Assembly (NCBI RefSeq): GCF_036850765.1
Contig: NC_089492.1
Location: forward strand, 295,514,590-295,578,589
Reading direction: 5' to 3'
Length of the DNA stretch: 64,000 nucleotides
From: Saccopteryx bilineata
Lineage: Eukaryota; Chordata; Mammalia; Chiroptera; Emballonuridae
This document shows, piece after piece, positions 1-10,087 of this stretch (positions are counted from its first letter, which is position 1; every line of letters starts with the position of its first letter). Position numbers and translations under genes: made by a program. The notes beneath the pieces were generated by a model, which saw only the letters and a program-made list of their open reading frames with translations, did not search any database and was not told the origin of the DNA.

Positions 1-719
1 CCATGACACAATTCAGAAGCAAAACACATAAGTTACTTTAAACTCCGGGAAAAAAAATGAAGCGAGCTCAGAATGAGACTTTTTCCAGCTCACACCCTGG
101 ATGGCTTGGAGCAGGACGGCACCAGCCAGGAAGACCCACACAGTTTTCAAGAGAAAGCTTCAGATGAGACTATTTTTGGTTCCTTCACACTCTTGACATG
201 GGTTCCTCAAACCCTTGCTGCACTCGAGGAAAAGACCAGAATTCCCCCCCCCCCCCGTGCCAAGGAAGGGCTGACACGTGAGTCATGCACACCCAAACCG
301 CATCCTCACATTTCACTGTTTCAGATGCTTCTGGACTAAAGGGATTGTTAGCGTGAAAGTCAGTGATGTCTACAATCCTGCCAGATGCTAAGGCTTTGGC
401 AGGAAGCTCCCAGTCCTTCTCAAAAAGCAGCTTGCTTGCAATGTATGGATAACACACACCGTCACGGAGGTGGCCCAGGTGCCCTGACCCTGGCCACCCC
501 TCTAGCCCCACCTCTGGTCAGGTCCCCACCCGGAACCTAAGTTCATGTCACAGTATACAGCCTATGGGCTGGGTGTGCTGAGCTCTCTCGGGTCGCCTGG
601 AACCCCCTTCCCGTCCCCCTTCACCATCGACTTCGGGAGCTGACTGAGCCCATCTCTGCCACACACGTGGTTTATAACCCTGTCCTGGTACCCTGTCACC
701 GCACACTTTTTAAGAGGAT
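1..719. other. No gene seen (ZNF444 side)
   Basis: Apart from a C-run near 245 and MIR-like or L1-like scraps I recognise nothing. It should lie in the ZNF444 intron before the zinc-finger exon. Confidence 0.4.
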
Positions 720-2210
720 GACGTTGCCTCACAGACACACAATGAGTGCATGCATTTAAAACATGTAACCCAATGACTTTCAACAGACGTATGCGCTCCA
801 GAAACCACCACCATGACCATCGAGGTGGTGAGCACGCTGACGGCCTCCTGGAGGTCCCTGCGCACACCTCCACTGCGCAACTGCTACAGAGTGGATCTCA
901 TTTGCTAGAACTTTATATAAACAGAACCACACAGTAAATGCCCTTTTTGGGGGGAGGCTGCGGTCTGGTTTCTTTCACTTGACATAATTACCTTGCCATT
1001 AGGATACCGGTCTATGGTTTTGTTTTCCTGTCACGTCTGTGGTATTGGCATCAGGGTAATGCGGGTTCCCCGTGTTCGGTTTCTGGGAAGTCTGTGTGGA
1101 GCTGGTGTCCTTTCTACCTGATTACAGTAGGTCAGCTGTCCCTCATGGAGTCACCTGGCCCATCACACTGTGTTCTTACATATCTGCTTGTTGTCTTCTC
1201 CAAGAGACGAGGGCTCTGGGGGGCAGGGTGGGGACTGGCCTCGCTGGCTTCTGTGTGGTATCCCTGGTGCTGATCTTTTTCATAAATAACAGCTTTACTG
1301 AGATACGCTTCACATACCACAGAATCCACCCACTTAAAATAAAATGCAATGGTTTCTAGTGGATTCAGAATTGGGCAATCATCACCACAATCAACCCATT
1401 AACAGTCTCCTCCCCACCCCTGGCCCAGCCACTGGGAACCATTAATCTACTTCCTATCTCGCTGGAAACCACTAATCTATTTCCTGTCTCACTAGGAACC
1501 ATGAATCTACTCCTTGTCTCTCTGGGAACCATTCATCTACTTCCTGTCTCTCTGGGAACCATTCATCTACTTCCTGTCTCTCTGGGAACAATTCATCTTC
1601 GTCCTGTCTACTCCCCCATCTCTGGATTTGCTGAGTCTGGACATTTCAAAGAAATGGAATCACGCAGGATCTTTTCTGGTCAGATTCTTTCCCTTTTCAC
1701 ACAGTATTTCCGAGGTTCCCCCGTGCTGCAGCGTGTCCATCCTTCCGTGCCTCTCAGGGCTGAGAAGCACTCTGTGTGAACATGCCTCTGGCGGCTTATC
1801 CACTTCCCAGCTGGTGCACACGGGAGCTCCACTCTTTGCCTCTTACGAGTGATGACATACTCCCGACATTCACACTGCATGTGTGTGAGTTCTGAGGGCA
1901 TGTGTGTTCCCATTTCTCTCATGTGTACGCCCAGCAGTGGATGTGCTGGCTCACACGGTCCAGTGGATCCCCACTTGGCGACGGGTAACGGTAAGGAAAC
2001 TGGCTTCGCTGTAGGCTGGCTGACACATGACCGCAAAGCTCCTACAGCATCTCACCGATGCCGGCAAGATGACATCATTTCAGGACAGGGTGCATGCAGT
2101 CCCACGTCTGCCCTTCTGAGGGAATGGCCAGACTGTTTTCCACCGTGGCTGCTCCATTTTACCTTCCAGCCACCACGGACGAGGGTTCTAGCTCCTGGCA
2201 CCTCTTAACG
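720..2210 (-). mobile_element. Old L1 (L1M-like) fragments, antisense
   Basis: The segments at 720-1060, 1276-1440 and 1800-2200 resemble the reverse complement of old mammalian L1 3' regions. Examples are TTTCTTTCACTTGACATAAT and CTTTACTGAGATACGCTTCA. They are heavily diverged and interrupted by a local 30-bp tandem expansion. Confidence 0.6.
1434..1609 (+). repeat. 30-bp minisatellite inside the L1 fragment
   Basis: There are just under six copies of a 30-bp unit built on GGGAACCATTCATCTACTTC, in strict 30-bp register (1434, 1464, 1494, 1524, 1554, 1584). Copies 4 and 5 are identical, while copies 1, 2 and the last partial copy are diverged. Confidence 0.9.
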
Positions 2211-2739
2211 CTGGACTCTGAGCGAGGGAACCGATGGATGAACGAAGGGCAGACCGTCTGCCTTCACCCCAAAAAGGAAGCTCGGATGCAGGAGTGTGGG
2301 GCTGCGGGGCAGGGATTTCCAAGTGGCCGACCGGGTCCCTAGGTGCCTGCAGTAGCAGCAGACCTGCTTGTGGGGCTGGGAGCGGAGCGAGTCAGCTCAC
2401 ACCCGGTCAGTTCAGAGGAGGCAGGGCGGCACAGGATCTCACCCCAAGTCCCCACTCGGCCAGTCGGAGGCCTCCCAGCTCCTGGCCTGGTGGCGGGGCA
2501 GGTCTGGGGTGCAGGCAGGAAGCCGCACTGCCAGCCTGGTCTCCAGCACGTCCGGGTGCACGCAAACCTGTGCACGCTCCCTTCTCCAGAGGACTCCATG
2601 GGCACCCGGGTGCTCTGGTCTGCGGTCAGACGCAGACGCTGGGCCATGCGGATGCTGAGCATCACCCACAGGAAGATATCGGGACAGGGCAGCCAACCGG
2701 TGCTCAAAGAATAGAAGCAGGAAATCTACAGCCATAGCA

Positions 2740-2835
2740 CGCGGGTTCCACTCTCCACCATGACCTGCTAATCAGCTGGGTGACTTTGCCCTCTCTGAGC
2801 TTTGTATCTTCATCTGTGAAACATAAAGGACAAGA
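2740..2835 (+). repeat. MIR fragment
   Basis: The segment contains the MIR core pattern: GGGTGACTTTGCCCTCTCTG, then CTTTGTATCTTCATCTGTGA. Confidence 0.6.
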
Positions 2836-3319
2836 GTACCCAGTCCTGACCCTGCAGAATGGCACGCGGTCAGTCAAGACACACTAGGATTTATGGGAGG
2901 CTTGTAGCCGAGCTGTATCAGCTCAACCTCCAGAGGGAGCGGAGACTGGGGTCAGCCATGGACCCTCAGCCATATCCATGTGGCCGACCCTGGACACCAG
3001 GCTTGGGAAGCTGCCCTGGTGGGAGATACTTGGTGCCTTTTGCAAGACCTCCCTGGAAGAGGAGACCGGAAGCTGCGTGCATGGGGCTTCCTGGGCTGCC
3101 TTCCACGGAATAAACCCTAACCGTCTGCACAGCGGCTCTGCGTGAGTTCTGAGTCCTTCTACTGGACTATCATACTGAGGGAGGTCTTGGGACCCCCGCT
3201 GAGTGTCAGATGGATGGCGGTCTTGGGGGCTGCACCCTCTAAATTGTATCACTAGGATGACACTTCCACCTACAGTATCCTCACTCTCCATAACCCCGAT
3301 TCCAGCACTGTGGGACCGG
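2836..3319. other. Non-coding, no recognised element
   Basis: ZNF444 intronic DNA; I see no exon or clear repeat between the MIR and the SINE stack. Confidence 0.4.
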
Positions 3320-3686
3320 TTTTGTATTGTTTTGTATTTTTCTGAAGTGAGAAGTGGGGAGGCAGAGAGACAGACTCCCGCAGGCGCCCAACCGAGATCC
3401 ACCTGGCATGTCCACCAGGGGACGATGCTCTGCCCATCTGGGGCATTGCTCTATTGCAACCAGAGCCATTCTAGTGCCTGAGACAGAGGCCATAGAGCCG
3501 TCCTCAGCACCCAGGCCAACTTTGCTCCAGTGAAGCCTTGGCTGCAGGAGAGAAAGAGAGAGGAAAGAGAGGGGAAAGGGTGGAGAAGCAGATGGACATT
3601 TCTCCTGTGTGCCCTAGCCAGGAATCGAACCGGGGACTGCCACACACTGGGCCGATGCTCTACCACTGAGCCAACTGGCCAGGGCC
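3320..3686 (-). mobile_element. tRNA-derived SINE, long type (A)
   Basis: The minus strand carries an A box (TGGCTCAGTGGTAGAGC), a B box (GGTTCGATTCC), the internal CATCTGCTTCTCCACC segment and a CTTCAGAAAAATAC end. First of three abutting SINEs. Confidence 0.85.
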
Positions 3687-3692
3687 CTGTTG

Positions 3693-4052
3693 GGTTTTTT
3701 TTGGTTTGTTTTTGTATTTTTCTGAAGCTGGAAACGGGGAAGCAGTCAGACAGACTCCCGCATGCGCCCAACCAGGATCCACCCAGCAGGCCCATCCGGG
3801 GCGTCACTCTGCTGCGACCAGAGCCACTGTAGCACCTGGGGCAGAGGCCACGGAGCCATCCCCAGCACCCGGGCCATCCTTTGCTCCAATGGAGCCTCAG
3901 CTGTGGGAGGGGAAGAGAGAGACAGAGAGGAAGGAGAGGGGGAGGGGTGGAGAAGCAGATGGGCGCCTCTCCTGTGTGCCCTGGCGGGGAATCGAACCCG
4001 GGACTTCCGCAGGCCAGGCCGACGCTCCACCACTGAGCCAACCGGCCAGGGC
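3693..4052 (-). mobile_element. tRNA-derived SINE, type A, inserted between two others
   Basis: A full type A copy on the minus strand, flanked by the repeated octamer CCCTGTTG at 3685-3692 and 4053-4060. That marks a separate insertion into the poly(A) end of the next SINE. Confidence 0.85.
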
Positions 4053-4060
4053 CCCTGTTG

Positions 4061-4329
4061 TTTTTTTTTGACAGAGACAGAGAGAGGGACAAACAGGAAG
4101 GGAGAGAGAAGAAAAGCATCAATTCTTCCTTGTGGCTTTTTCATATGTGCCTTGACCAGGGGGCTCCAGCAGAGCGAGTGACCACTTGCTCAAGCCAGTC
4201 ACCTCTGAGCTCAAGCTTGTGAGCCCACACTTAAGCCAGCGACCTTGGGGTTTCAAATTTGGGTCCTCTGAGTTCCAGTCACTGCCTGGTCAGGCTAAGG
4301 GTCAGACTGCACCACCGCCTGGTCAGGCT
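4061..4329 (-). mobile_element. tRNA-derived SINE, type B
   Basis: Read on the minus strand it has CCTGACCAGG near its start, GCTTGAGCAAG segments and a CTCTGTCTCTGTC tail. A short internal duplication of CCTGGTCAGGCTAAGGG sits at its 5' end. Confidence 0.8.
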
Positions 4330-4512
4330 AAGGGACCTGTTTTGTTTGTTCACTTATGAGTGGAGTATGGTGGCCTCACGCTGAAGACCGGGGCCCTCTG
4401 GAGAGCAGATGGTAAGACTGTGAGGGGCGGACCAGCCTGTGATTCCAGGGAGGTGGCCACTGAGGGGCATGGGCATGTGAGGAGCCCCCCTCCCCAGCCC
4501 TGCTGCGCTCAC

Positions 4513-4824
4513 CCACAGCTCCTCCAGCAGGGCCAGCGCCTCCTCGCCGCTCTGCGGCTGCCGGCTACACACCCAGGCCTGGATGTCTGCCGGGAAGGCG
4601 CTCAGGAACTGGTCCAGCACCAGCAGCTCCAGCATCTGCTCCTTGGTGTGCACCTCGGGCCGCAGCCAGTCCCGGCACAGGGCACGCAGGAGGCCCAGGG
4701 CCTCACGCGGGCCGGGCGCGTCGTCCAGGTGGAAGTGGCGGAAACGGTGCCACGGGGAGTCCAGGGCCAGCCCCTCGGCGGCTGGGGCCTCCTGCTTCAC
4801 GGGGTGGGGGGGCAGGACCTCCAT
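4513..4824 (-). CDS. ZNF444: ZNF444, SCAN-domain coding exon (partial gene)
   Basis: This exon encodes the N-terminal 104 residues of a SCAN-domain zinc-finger protein. The reading frame starts at the ATG whose complement is at 4822-4824 and begins [12 protein letters not shown]. The SCAN box spans about residues 25-104 and includes [41 protein letters not shown] and [12 protein letters not shown]. It ends in phase 0 after LEELW at a GTGAGC donor. SCAN domains mediate homo- and hetero-dimerisation of C2H2 transcription factors and do not bind DNA. The sequence matches my memory of human ZNF444 (EZF-2) almost residue for residue, and ZNF444 adjoins ZNF787 in human. The C2H2 finger exon is not in the window and should lie beyond position 1. 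The MEVL start has a leader a few residues longer than the human one. A different SCAN gene is unlikely. Confidence 0.93.
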
Positions 4825-4839
4825 GAGGGCCGGCGAGAC
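4825..4839 (-). other. ZNF444: ZNF444 5' UTR portion of the SCAN exon and splice acceptor
   Basis: Upstream of the ATG on the minus strand the exon has about 15 untranslated bases, preceded by a C-rich tract ending in CAG. This places the acceptor at 4840-4841. At least one further non-coding exon is therefore expected at higher coordinates, consistent with the CpG-rich promoter at about 9 kb. Confidence 0.7.
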
Positions 4840-5074
4840 CTGGGGGGGGACAGCAGCACCTGTGGGGAGGGAAGTCCAGCAGGGTGAGAGCCCCTTCTTT
4901 CCAAAATTTGCCGCCTCCCACCATGCGGGGACAGGAGCAGGGGTGTAGGGTACACACACCGGTGTTGCCGCTCAGGAGCAAGGGGCCTGGTGTACGCAAT
5001 GTTGCCTCACTCTGCCTCAGTTTCCCCACCCCCCATAAAACGAAGTGTTCGCCTGCCTGGTGTGGCCGAGGGAG

Positions 5075-5197
5075 GGTGTCATCAGAGGGTGGAGGCCAGG
5101 GATCCTGCTGGGGACTCTGCAGTGCACAGGACAGCGAGTATGGCAGGGAGTGACCCAGCCCCAAACATCAGCAGTGCTGAGGCTGAGGAAACCACTG
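5075..5197 (+). mobile_element. MER5A (hAT-Charlie) fragment
   Basis: The middle and 3' portion of MER5A is visible: GGTGGAGGCCAGGGATCCTG, TGCAGTGCACAGGACAG, and CAGCAGTGCTGAGGCTGAG. Confidence 0.7.
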
Positions 5198-5405
5198 GCC
5201 GGAAGGAGTGGTCCTCTCCCTGGGGGTGCTGTGACTCCCCCAGGGACACTGCGAGGTCAGAGTTGTCGTCACCCTAACCCTAAGACGTCATCTGCCTCTC
5301 TCCTTCTCCCGTGGGTGTGGTGGGGTCTTCAGAGGCTGATGGCCACAGGCTGAACACGAGTAAATAGGAAGACCCAGCTATATTTTTTCAAGATACACAC
5401 TGGAG

Positions 5406-5786
5406 GCCTTGGCCAGCTGGCTCAGCGGTAGAGCGTCAGCCTGGCATGTGGAAGTCCCGGGTTCAATTCCTGGTCAGGGCACACAGGAGAAGCACCCATC
5501 TGCTTCTCCACCCTTCCCTTCTCCTTCCTCTCTGTCTCTTTCTTCACTTCCCACAGTCAAGGCTCCATTGGAGCAAAGTTGGCCCAGGTTCTAAGGACAG
5601 CTCCATGACCTCCGCCTCAGGCACTAGAATGGCTCCCGTTGCAATGGAGCAACGTCCCAGATGGGCAGAGCATCGCCCCCTGGTGGGCATGCCAGGTGGA
5701 TCCCGGTCAGATGCATGCGGGAGTCTGACTCTCTGCCTCCCTATTTCTCACTTCAGAAAAATACACACACACACACACACACACAC
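5406..5786 (+). mobile_element. tRNA-derived SINE, type A
   Basis: Complete from CCTTGGCCAGCTGGCTCAGC to CTTCAGAAAAATAC, with a (CA)n tail. Confidence 0.85.
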
Positions 5787-5883
5787 TTTGGAGAAATGTG
5801 CAGGTAGGGGGATAAAGAAAAAGCCACGTTTCCAACTCTGTTTTGGAATATATGGTTCTTTCTCATGATAAAAATGTTACATG

Positions 5884-6126
5884 GCCTGGCCAGTGGTGGC
5901 ACACTGGGTAAAAGAATCGACCCAGAATCATGAGGTCACTGGTTCGAAACCCAAGGTTGCGGGCCTTTGGTTGCCAACAGGATCCCAGTCACTGGTTTGA
6001 GCACAAGGTCGCCAGTCCGATCCCCAGACAAGGAATGTAAAAGCAGCAATCAATGCGTAAAGTGGAGCAATGAGCTGATGCTTCTCTCTCTTCCTCCCTC
6101 CCTTCCTTTCTCTCTCTCAAAAAACA
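5884..6126 (+). mobile_element. tRNA-derived SINE, type B variant
   Basis: Starts CCTGGCCAGTGGTGGCACA, has the B box CACTGGTTCGAAACCC and a pyrimidine-rich end. Confidence 0.75.
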
Positions 6127-6269
6127 AAGTTATATGAATGCTTGAATAGCCAATCACTGCTCTTTCTAAATGTATTAATCCTTTGAAATTTGTTTGGCCC
6201 TCATTTCTATCATGATACATAACAAAAAGTCTAACTCCCCTACACAAAAGCGCTTTTGGACCTTGAATA

Positions 6270-6587
6270 ATTTTTTTTAAGTGAGAAGAGGGAAGATAGA
6301 CAGATTTCCACGTGCACCCAACCAGGATCCACCTGGCAACACTCGAATCAACTGAGCTATTTTTAGCGCCTGAGGTTGATGTTCTAGGACCAACCAGCTA
6401 TCTTCAGCACCAGGGCCTATGCTCGAACCAATCGAACCACTGGCTGCAGGAGGGGAAGAGAGAGAGAAGAGAAAAGGAGGGGGGAGAAGCAGATGGACGC
6501 TTCCTTGTGTGCCCTGACAGGGAAGCAAACCCAGGACATAGATACGCTGGGCCAACGCTCTATCCACTGAGTCAACCGGCCAGGGTC
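6270..6587 (-). mobile_element. tRNA-derived SINE, type A variant
   Basis: A diverged type A copy; its minus strand starts ACCCTGGCCGGTTGACTCAG and ends in an A-rich tail. Confidence 0.75.
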
Positions 6588-6589
6588 GG

Positions 6590-7300
6590 ACTTTTAATTT
6601 TCAAGACTACTAAGAGGCCCTGTGTTCAAATTGAGAACCCCTGGCCTGGGGCTGGGGTCAGCAAGTGGTAGCCTATGGGCCAATTCTGGCCTGCAGGCTG
6701 TTTTAAATAAAATGAAAAGAATACCCGCTGGATTAAGGGGTTAAGAGTAGGGCTCTGACACTGGGCTGCTTGGACTCTCCACCTGTCACAGAGGACTAAC
6801 TGCAGCTCCTTCCCCACTGGATACTCAGCGAACACCTGTCTCCTCCAGGTTTCCTAACCTGCACACGCGTGGAATTCGAGCTGAACAGTTCAGTGCGTGG
6901 CAGCCATCCTCTGACGTGTAAGATAAATGCTGGACTTCTTCCCACCAGATGCCAGTCGTATCTCCCCAGCTGCAACAACCAGAAGCGTCTCCAAGTTTTG
7001 CTATGTGTCCCCTGGGGACAAGTATTTAACTCAGAGCACAAAGACCGGCTGACTGTCCTTGAATGAGGTACACCCGCACCTCTGACACAGCGCACCTCCA
7101 TTCCTGGGCCTAAAATCTCACTAACCCAAGAGTCACAGTAAAAATTCAAGCTGTGATAAAATGAAGGTGGTGAGGACAGCACGGGGAGTGGGGGTGAGGG
7201 GGGTGGGGCGGAGGAGAAGCAAGCCCTCACTCAGCCAGAGTTACTGAGATCCCCGAGGCTGTGAGTGGCAATGGATACCCTATTACCAAAACAAGCAAGT
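6590..7300. other. Non-coding, nothing recognised
   Basis: ZNF444 first-intron DNA without a clear repeat or exon. Confidence 0.4.
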
Positions 7301-7320
7301 GCATTTAAAATCTAGCTACA

Positions 7321-7517
7321 GCCTGGCCTGTGGTGGCCCAGTGGGTCAAACTTTGACTGGGAAGGCTGAGGTCGAAGGTTTAAAACCCTGGGCTCACCAG
7401 ACCTGTGACGGCACAGTGGATAAAGTGTTGACCTGGAATGCTGAGGTCACTGGTTCAAAACCCTGGGCTTACCTGGTCAGGGCATATATGGGAGTTGATG
7501 TTTCCTGTTCCTTCCCC

Positions 7518-7548
<31 letters not shown>

Positions 7549-7712
7549 CCCTCTCTAAAGTGAATAAATAAAATTTTAATATATATAAACAAACCCTGGG
7601 CTCGCCCGGTCAAGGCAAGCAATGAACAACTAAAGTAAAACGAGTATGAGTTGATACTTCATGCTACACCCCCTCCTCTCTCTGTAAAATCAATCGATAA
7701 AATCTTTTGAAA
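7321..7712 (+). mobile_element. tRNA-derived SINE, type C, split by a later SINE
   Basis: The outer copy is 7321-7395 plus 7604-7712. It is flanked by AAATCTAGCTACA at 7308-7320 and a one-base variant at 7713-7725. Confidence 0.8.
7396..7590 (+). mobile_element. tRNA-derived SINE, type C, nested in another type C
   Basis: Flanked by the perfect 13-bp duplication AAACCCTGGGCTC (7383-7395 and 7591-7603), which is internal sequence of the outer copy. It carries a (TC)n stretch and an AATAAATAAAATTTTAAT tail. Confidence 0.85.
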
Positions 7713-7725
7713 AAATTTAGCTACA

Positions 7726-8041
7726 GGCCCTGGCCAATGTGCTCAGTGGATAGAGGCTCAGCCTGGCATTATGGACACCCTGGGGTTTGATTTCCAGTCA
7801 GGGCACACATGAAAAGCCACCATCTGCTTCTCTCCCCCTCCCTCTCCCCGTTCTCTCTCTCTTCTCCAGCAGCCAGTGGCTGATTGGTTGGATCATAATC
7901 CTCACCCCTTGGTCCTAGCTCGGTCAGCCTCAGGTGCTAAAAATAGCTCAACCGATCCCAGCATCAGCCCCAGATGGGAATTGCCAAGTGGGTCCCAGCG
8001 CATGTAAGCGCATGCGGGAGTCTATCTCCCCTCCTCTGACT

Positions 8042-8069
<28 letters not shown>
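7726..8069 (+). mobile_element. tRNA-derived SINE, type A variant
   Basis: Starts GGCCCTGGCCAATGTGCTCA and ends in a (TAAA)n tail. The flank AAATCTAGCTACA recurs at 8069-8081, so it used the same target as the preceding SINE. Confidence 0.8.
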
Positions 8070-8073
<4 letters not shown>

Positions 8074-8249
8074 TAGCTACAAATTGGAACAGGCATTAAA
8101 ATAGGAAATAAAAAGAGACTGCCAGTGGTGGGGTGGGGTGGGGTGGGCTGGGGGGATAGATGAAGGGAGTTGGCTGGACAGTCACCACAGGACCCTGTTC
8201 ATGAATTCAATTCCTTGCGACACAATCTAAGGAGAAGGACCACTTCATC

Positions 8250-8290
8250 AAGAAAGAAAGAAAGAAAGAAAGGAAGGAAGGAAGAAAAAA
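8250..8290 (+). repeat. (GAAA)n/(GGAA)n microsatellite
   Basis: About 40 bp of pure purine tetranucleotide repeats, probably the tail of a degraded SINE starting near 8170. Confidence 0.8.
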
Positions 8291-8369
8291 ACCAGGCAAC
8301 CCCTGGAATCTCACAACTTATAAAAGTGCGTGAACAGGGCACACAAAAGACCAGCCCCCCTCTGCACCC

Positions 8370-8845
8370 CATCTAGGTGGGGACCATACCCTGCCCCCCA
8401 AAACCTTCCCCATGGGTCCAGGTGTCCCCAGTCCCCCACCACTTCCCACCCCTCCCCCAAGCCTCCCCTCCCCCTCCCGCTCGCTCTCCCTCCCCCAGTG
8501 CCCTCCCTCCCCTCCCCCTTCACCGCGGCCCTCTTTTCTATCCCCTCCCCCCAACAACTCTCCCCCACCCTCTCCGCTGGCCTCCAGTATTCCCCCCTCT
8601 CCCCCCAAAAGCTCCAAGCGCCCCCCACCAAGCCTTTCCTGATGTTCCCCCCCTTACTCACCTTACTCTCCCAAGCGCGGCCCCCCCAAGCCCCTCACCG
8701 CCTCGCACAGGCGCAGAAAGCTCACCGGGACTCCATGCCCCGGCAGGCTTTGCGCCCAACTCTTCTCACCCCCCCCTCCCTCTCCCCCTCTCCACTCCCC
8801 CCCCCAAAACTCCCAGAGAACCACCCACAACCCCTTGGACATGCC
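8370..8845. repeat. C/T-rich low-complexity tract (polypurine on the ZNF444-sense strand)
   Basis: About 470 bp are almost purely C and T on the plus strand, with many runs of four to eight C. On the minus strand this is a G/A-rich tract just downstream of the presumed ZNF444 start. Long proline/serine-rich open frames here are by-products of the base composition. Confidence 0.85.
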
Positions 8846-8856
8846 CCCGCCCCAGC

Positions 8857-8870
8857 ACTACATTTCCCAA
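8857..8870 (+). promoter_or_regulatory. ZNF143/THAP11-type site 1
   Basis: ACTACATTTCCCAA matches the first half of the known SBS consensus ACTACAATTCCCAGAATGC bound by ZNF143 and THAP11 (RONIN). The 3' half is diverged. Confidence 0.6.
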
Positions 8871-8960
8871 GAAGCCGCGCGGCCAAAGCGGCTTCCTATT
8901 GGCTCTCGCCTTGACGAGACCCGCCCACGCCCGTTCCCGAATGGCTCCGCTAGCGGCGGA

Positions 8961-8974
8961 ACTACACTTCCCAA
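8961..8974 (+). promoter_or_regulatory. ZNF143/THAP11-type site 2
   Basis: ACTACACTTCCCAA is in the same orientation as its neighbours and begins 104 bp after site 1. It has one change in the core spacer. Confidence 0.6.
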
Positions 8975-9048
8975 GATACACCTAGGGGTGCCCACGGCCT
9001 TATCGGCCATCACAACCGTGGCTTCCCCTGGAGCGCCAAGCTTTGTGG

Positions 9049-9067
9049 ACTACATTTCCCAGAATGC
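9049..9067 (+). promoter_or_regulatory. ZNF143/THAP11-type site 3 (best match)
   Basis: ACTACATTTCCCAGAATGC is a full-length match to the SBS consensus with one difference. It begins 88 bp after site 2 and is followed by a CCAAT box about 15 bp downstream. Confidence 0.75.
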
Positions 9068-9899
9068 AAACCGGGCTAGCCATTGGCCCGCGCGGAATCC
9101 GAGCATGCGCAGACGTAAAGATGTGCGTGAGGGGGGCTTGGGGGGGGGGAGCCGGGCGTGCCAAGGGAAAGAGAAGGAGGAGCCATGGCGGCGTTGTCCT
9201 GGAGGCCGGACAAGAGGAGGGGCCTGAACTAGAGCCAGTCTTGGCGTGCGTGGTGCGTCTCCTTGACAACGGGTCGCCTCTAACTACTGCCTCACCCGGC
9301 GGAACCGACAAGATTCCAGCTCCGTGTGTGGGGTCTGGATGGGACCCAGGCGCCCTGAGTCGGCTCTATCTGCCTGAACCTAACACCCAAGCCTCAGTTT
9401 CCCCTTCCGTGCACCGGGCGAGGGTATTACCCGCCACACGTCCCCCGACGTGTGACCCCGGTCGGACACAGCCACGGCCACTGCCTCAGTTTCCCCATCT
9501 GAGAAACGGGAAGAGCAATGTTAGAAATCTGTCAGAAATCGGAGAGAGGCGTGTCCCAGGCGGCGTGGATCCCGAAGAAGAAGTCATCGCCGCGTCTACA
9601 CCGCGTGTGTCGCTCTGCGCGGTGCGCGTGAGATGCGACCCACGGGTGCTAGACGACAGGTGCTGGTGGCGGGAACGAGCACCGCTTACCCTCCCACCCC
9701 ACCCCACCCCGGGCCGCTGAGTCACAACTTCCCGCCCCAGGCTGGGTGACAGCCAACCCTGGCTGTGGCCTCGCTTTCCTGCCACCTCTTGGACCCTCTG
9801 CCCTCTGGTCCATGAGTTCCAGCACACCAGCTTCTGCACTCCATGGCCACGCCGGTCCTGTTCCCACTCTCATCCCATGGCCTTCTTGATGTCTCCCAT

Positions 9900-10080
9900 T
9901 TGGACGATTTCTTTTTTTTCTTTTTTTTTACAATTGACATTCAATACTATTTGGTATTCGTTTTAGGTGTACAGCTTACTGGTCAATCATATACTTTACA
10001 AAGTGACTCTACTCTTCCCCACCCCACCCCCATATTTCCCATATTTCCAGTACCCACCTGACACCATACATAGTTATTAC
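9900..10080 (-). mobile_element. L1 3' UTR fragment
   Basis: The TTTTTACAATTGACATTCAA and TAGGTGTACAGC segments resemble antisense L1 3' UTR. It is interrupted by the next SINE. Confidence 0.55.
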
Positions 10081-10087
10081 AAGACAT

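Larger units (their letters stand above)
8850..9250 (-). promoter_or_regulatory. ZNF444: CpG-rich housekeeping-type promoter, probably ZNF444
   Basis: This is a GC- and CpG-rich block without a TATA box. It holds three ACTACAnTTCCC motifs (8857, 8961, 9049), two inverted CCAAT boxes (ATTGG at 8898-8902 and 9082-9086) and an NRF1-like CATGCGCAGA near 9103. It is the only promoter-like block upstream of the minus-strand SCAN exon before the ZNF787 island, so I assign it to ZNF444 by position. The exact start site and first exon are not visible. It could also fire in the plus direction. Confidence 0.7.

Noticed and set aside
1434..1609. Regular direct repeats resembling a CRISPR array
   Set aside because: The 30-bp units are contiguous with no unique spacers, and this is vertebrate DNA.
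3451..4122. Open frames of 100-220 codons across SINE copies (also near 13308-13888 and 19745-20176)
   Set aside because: They run through SINE bodies on either strand and recur in every copy; not genes.
8330..8985. Proline/serine-rich open frames of about 200 codons
   Set aside because: A product of the C/T-only tract; no start context, no domain.
9185..9229. ATGGCGGCGTTG start in good context in the CpG block
   Set aside because: It reads only 14 codons to a TAG and points away from ZNF444; the GCCATGGCGGC may simply be a YY1-like motif.
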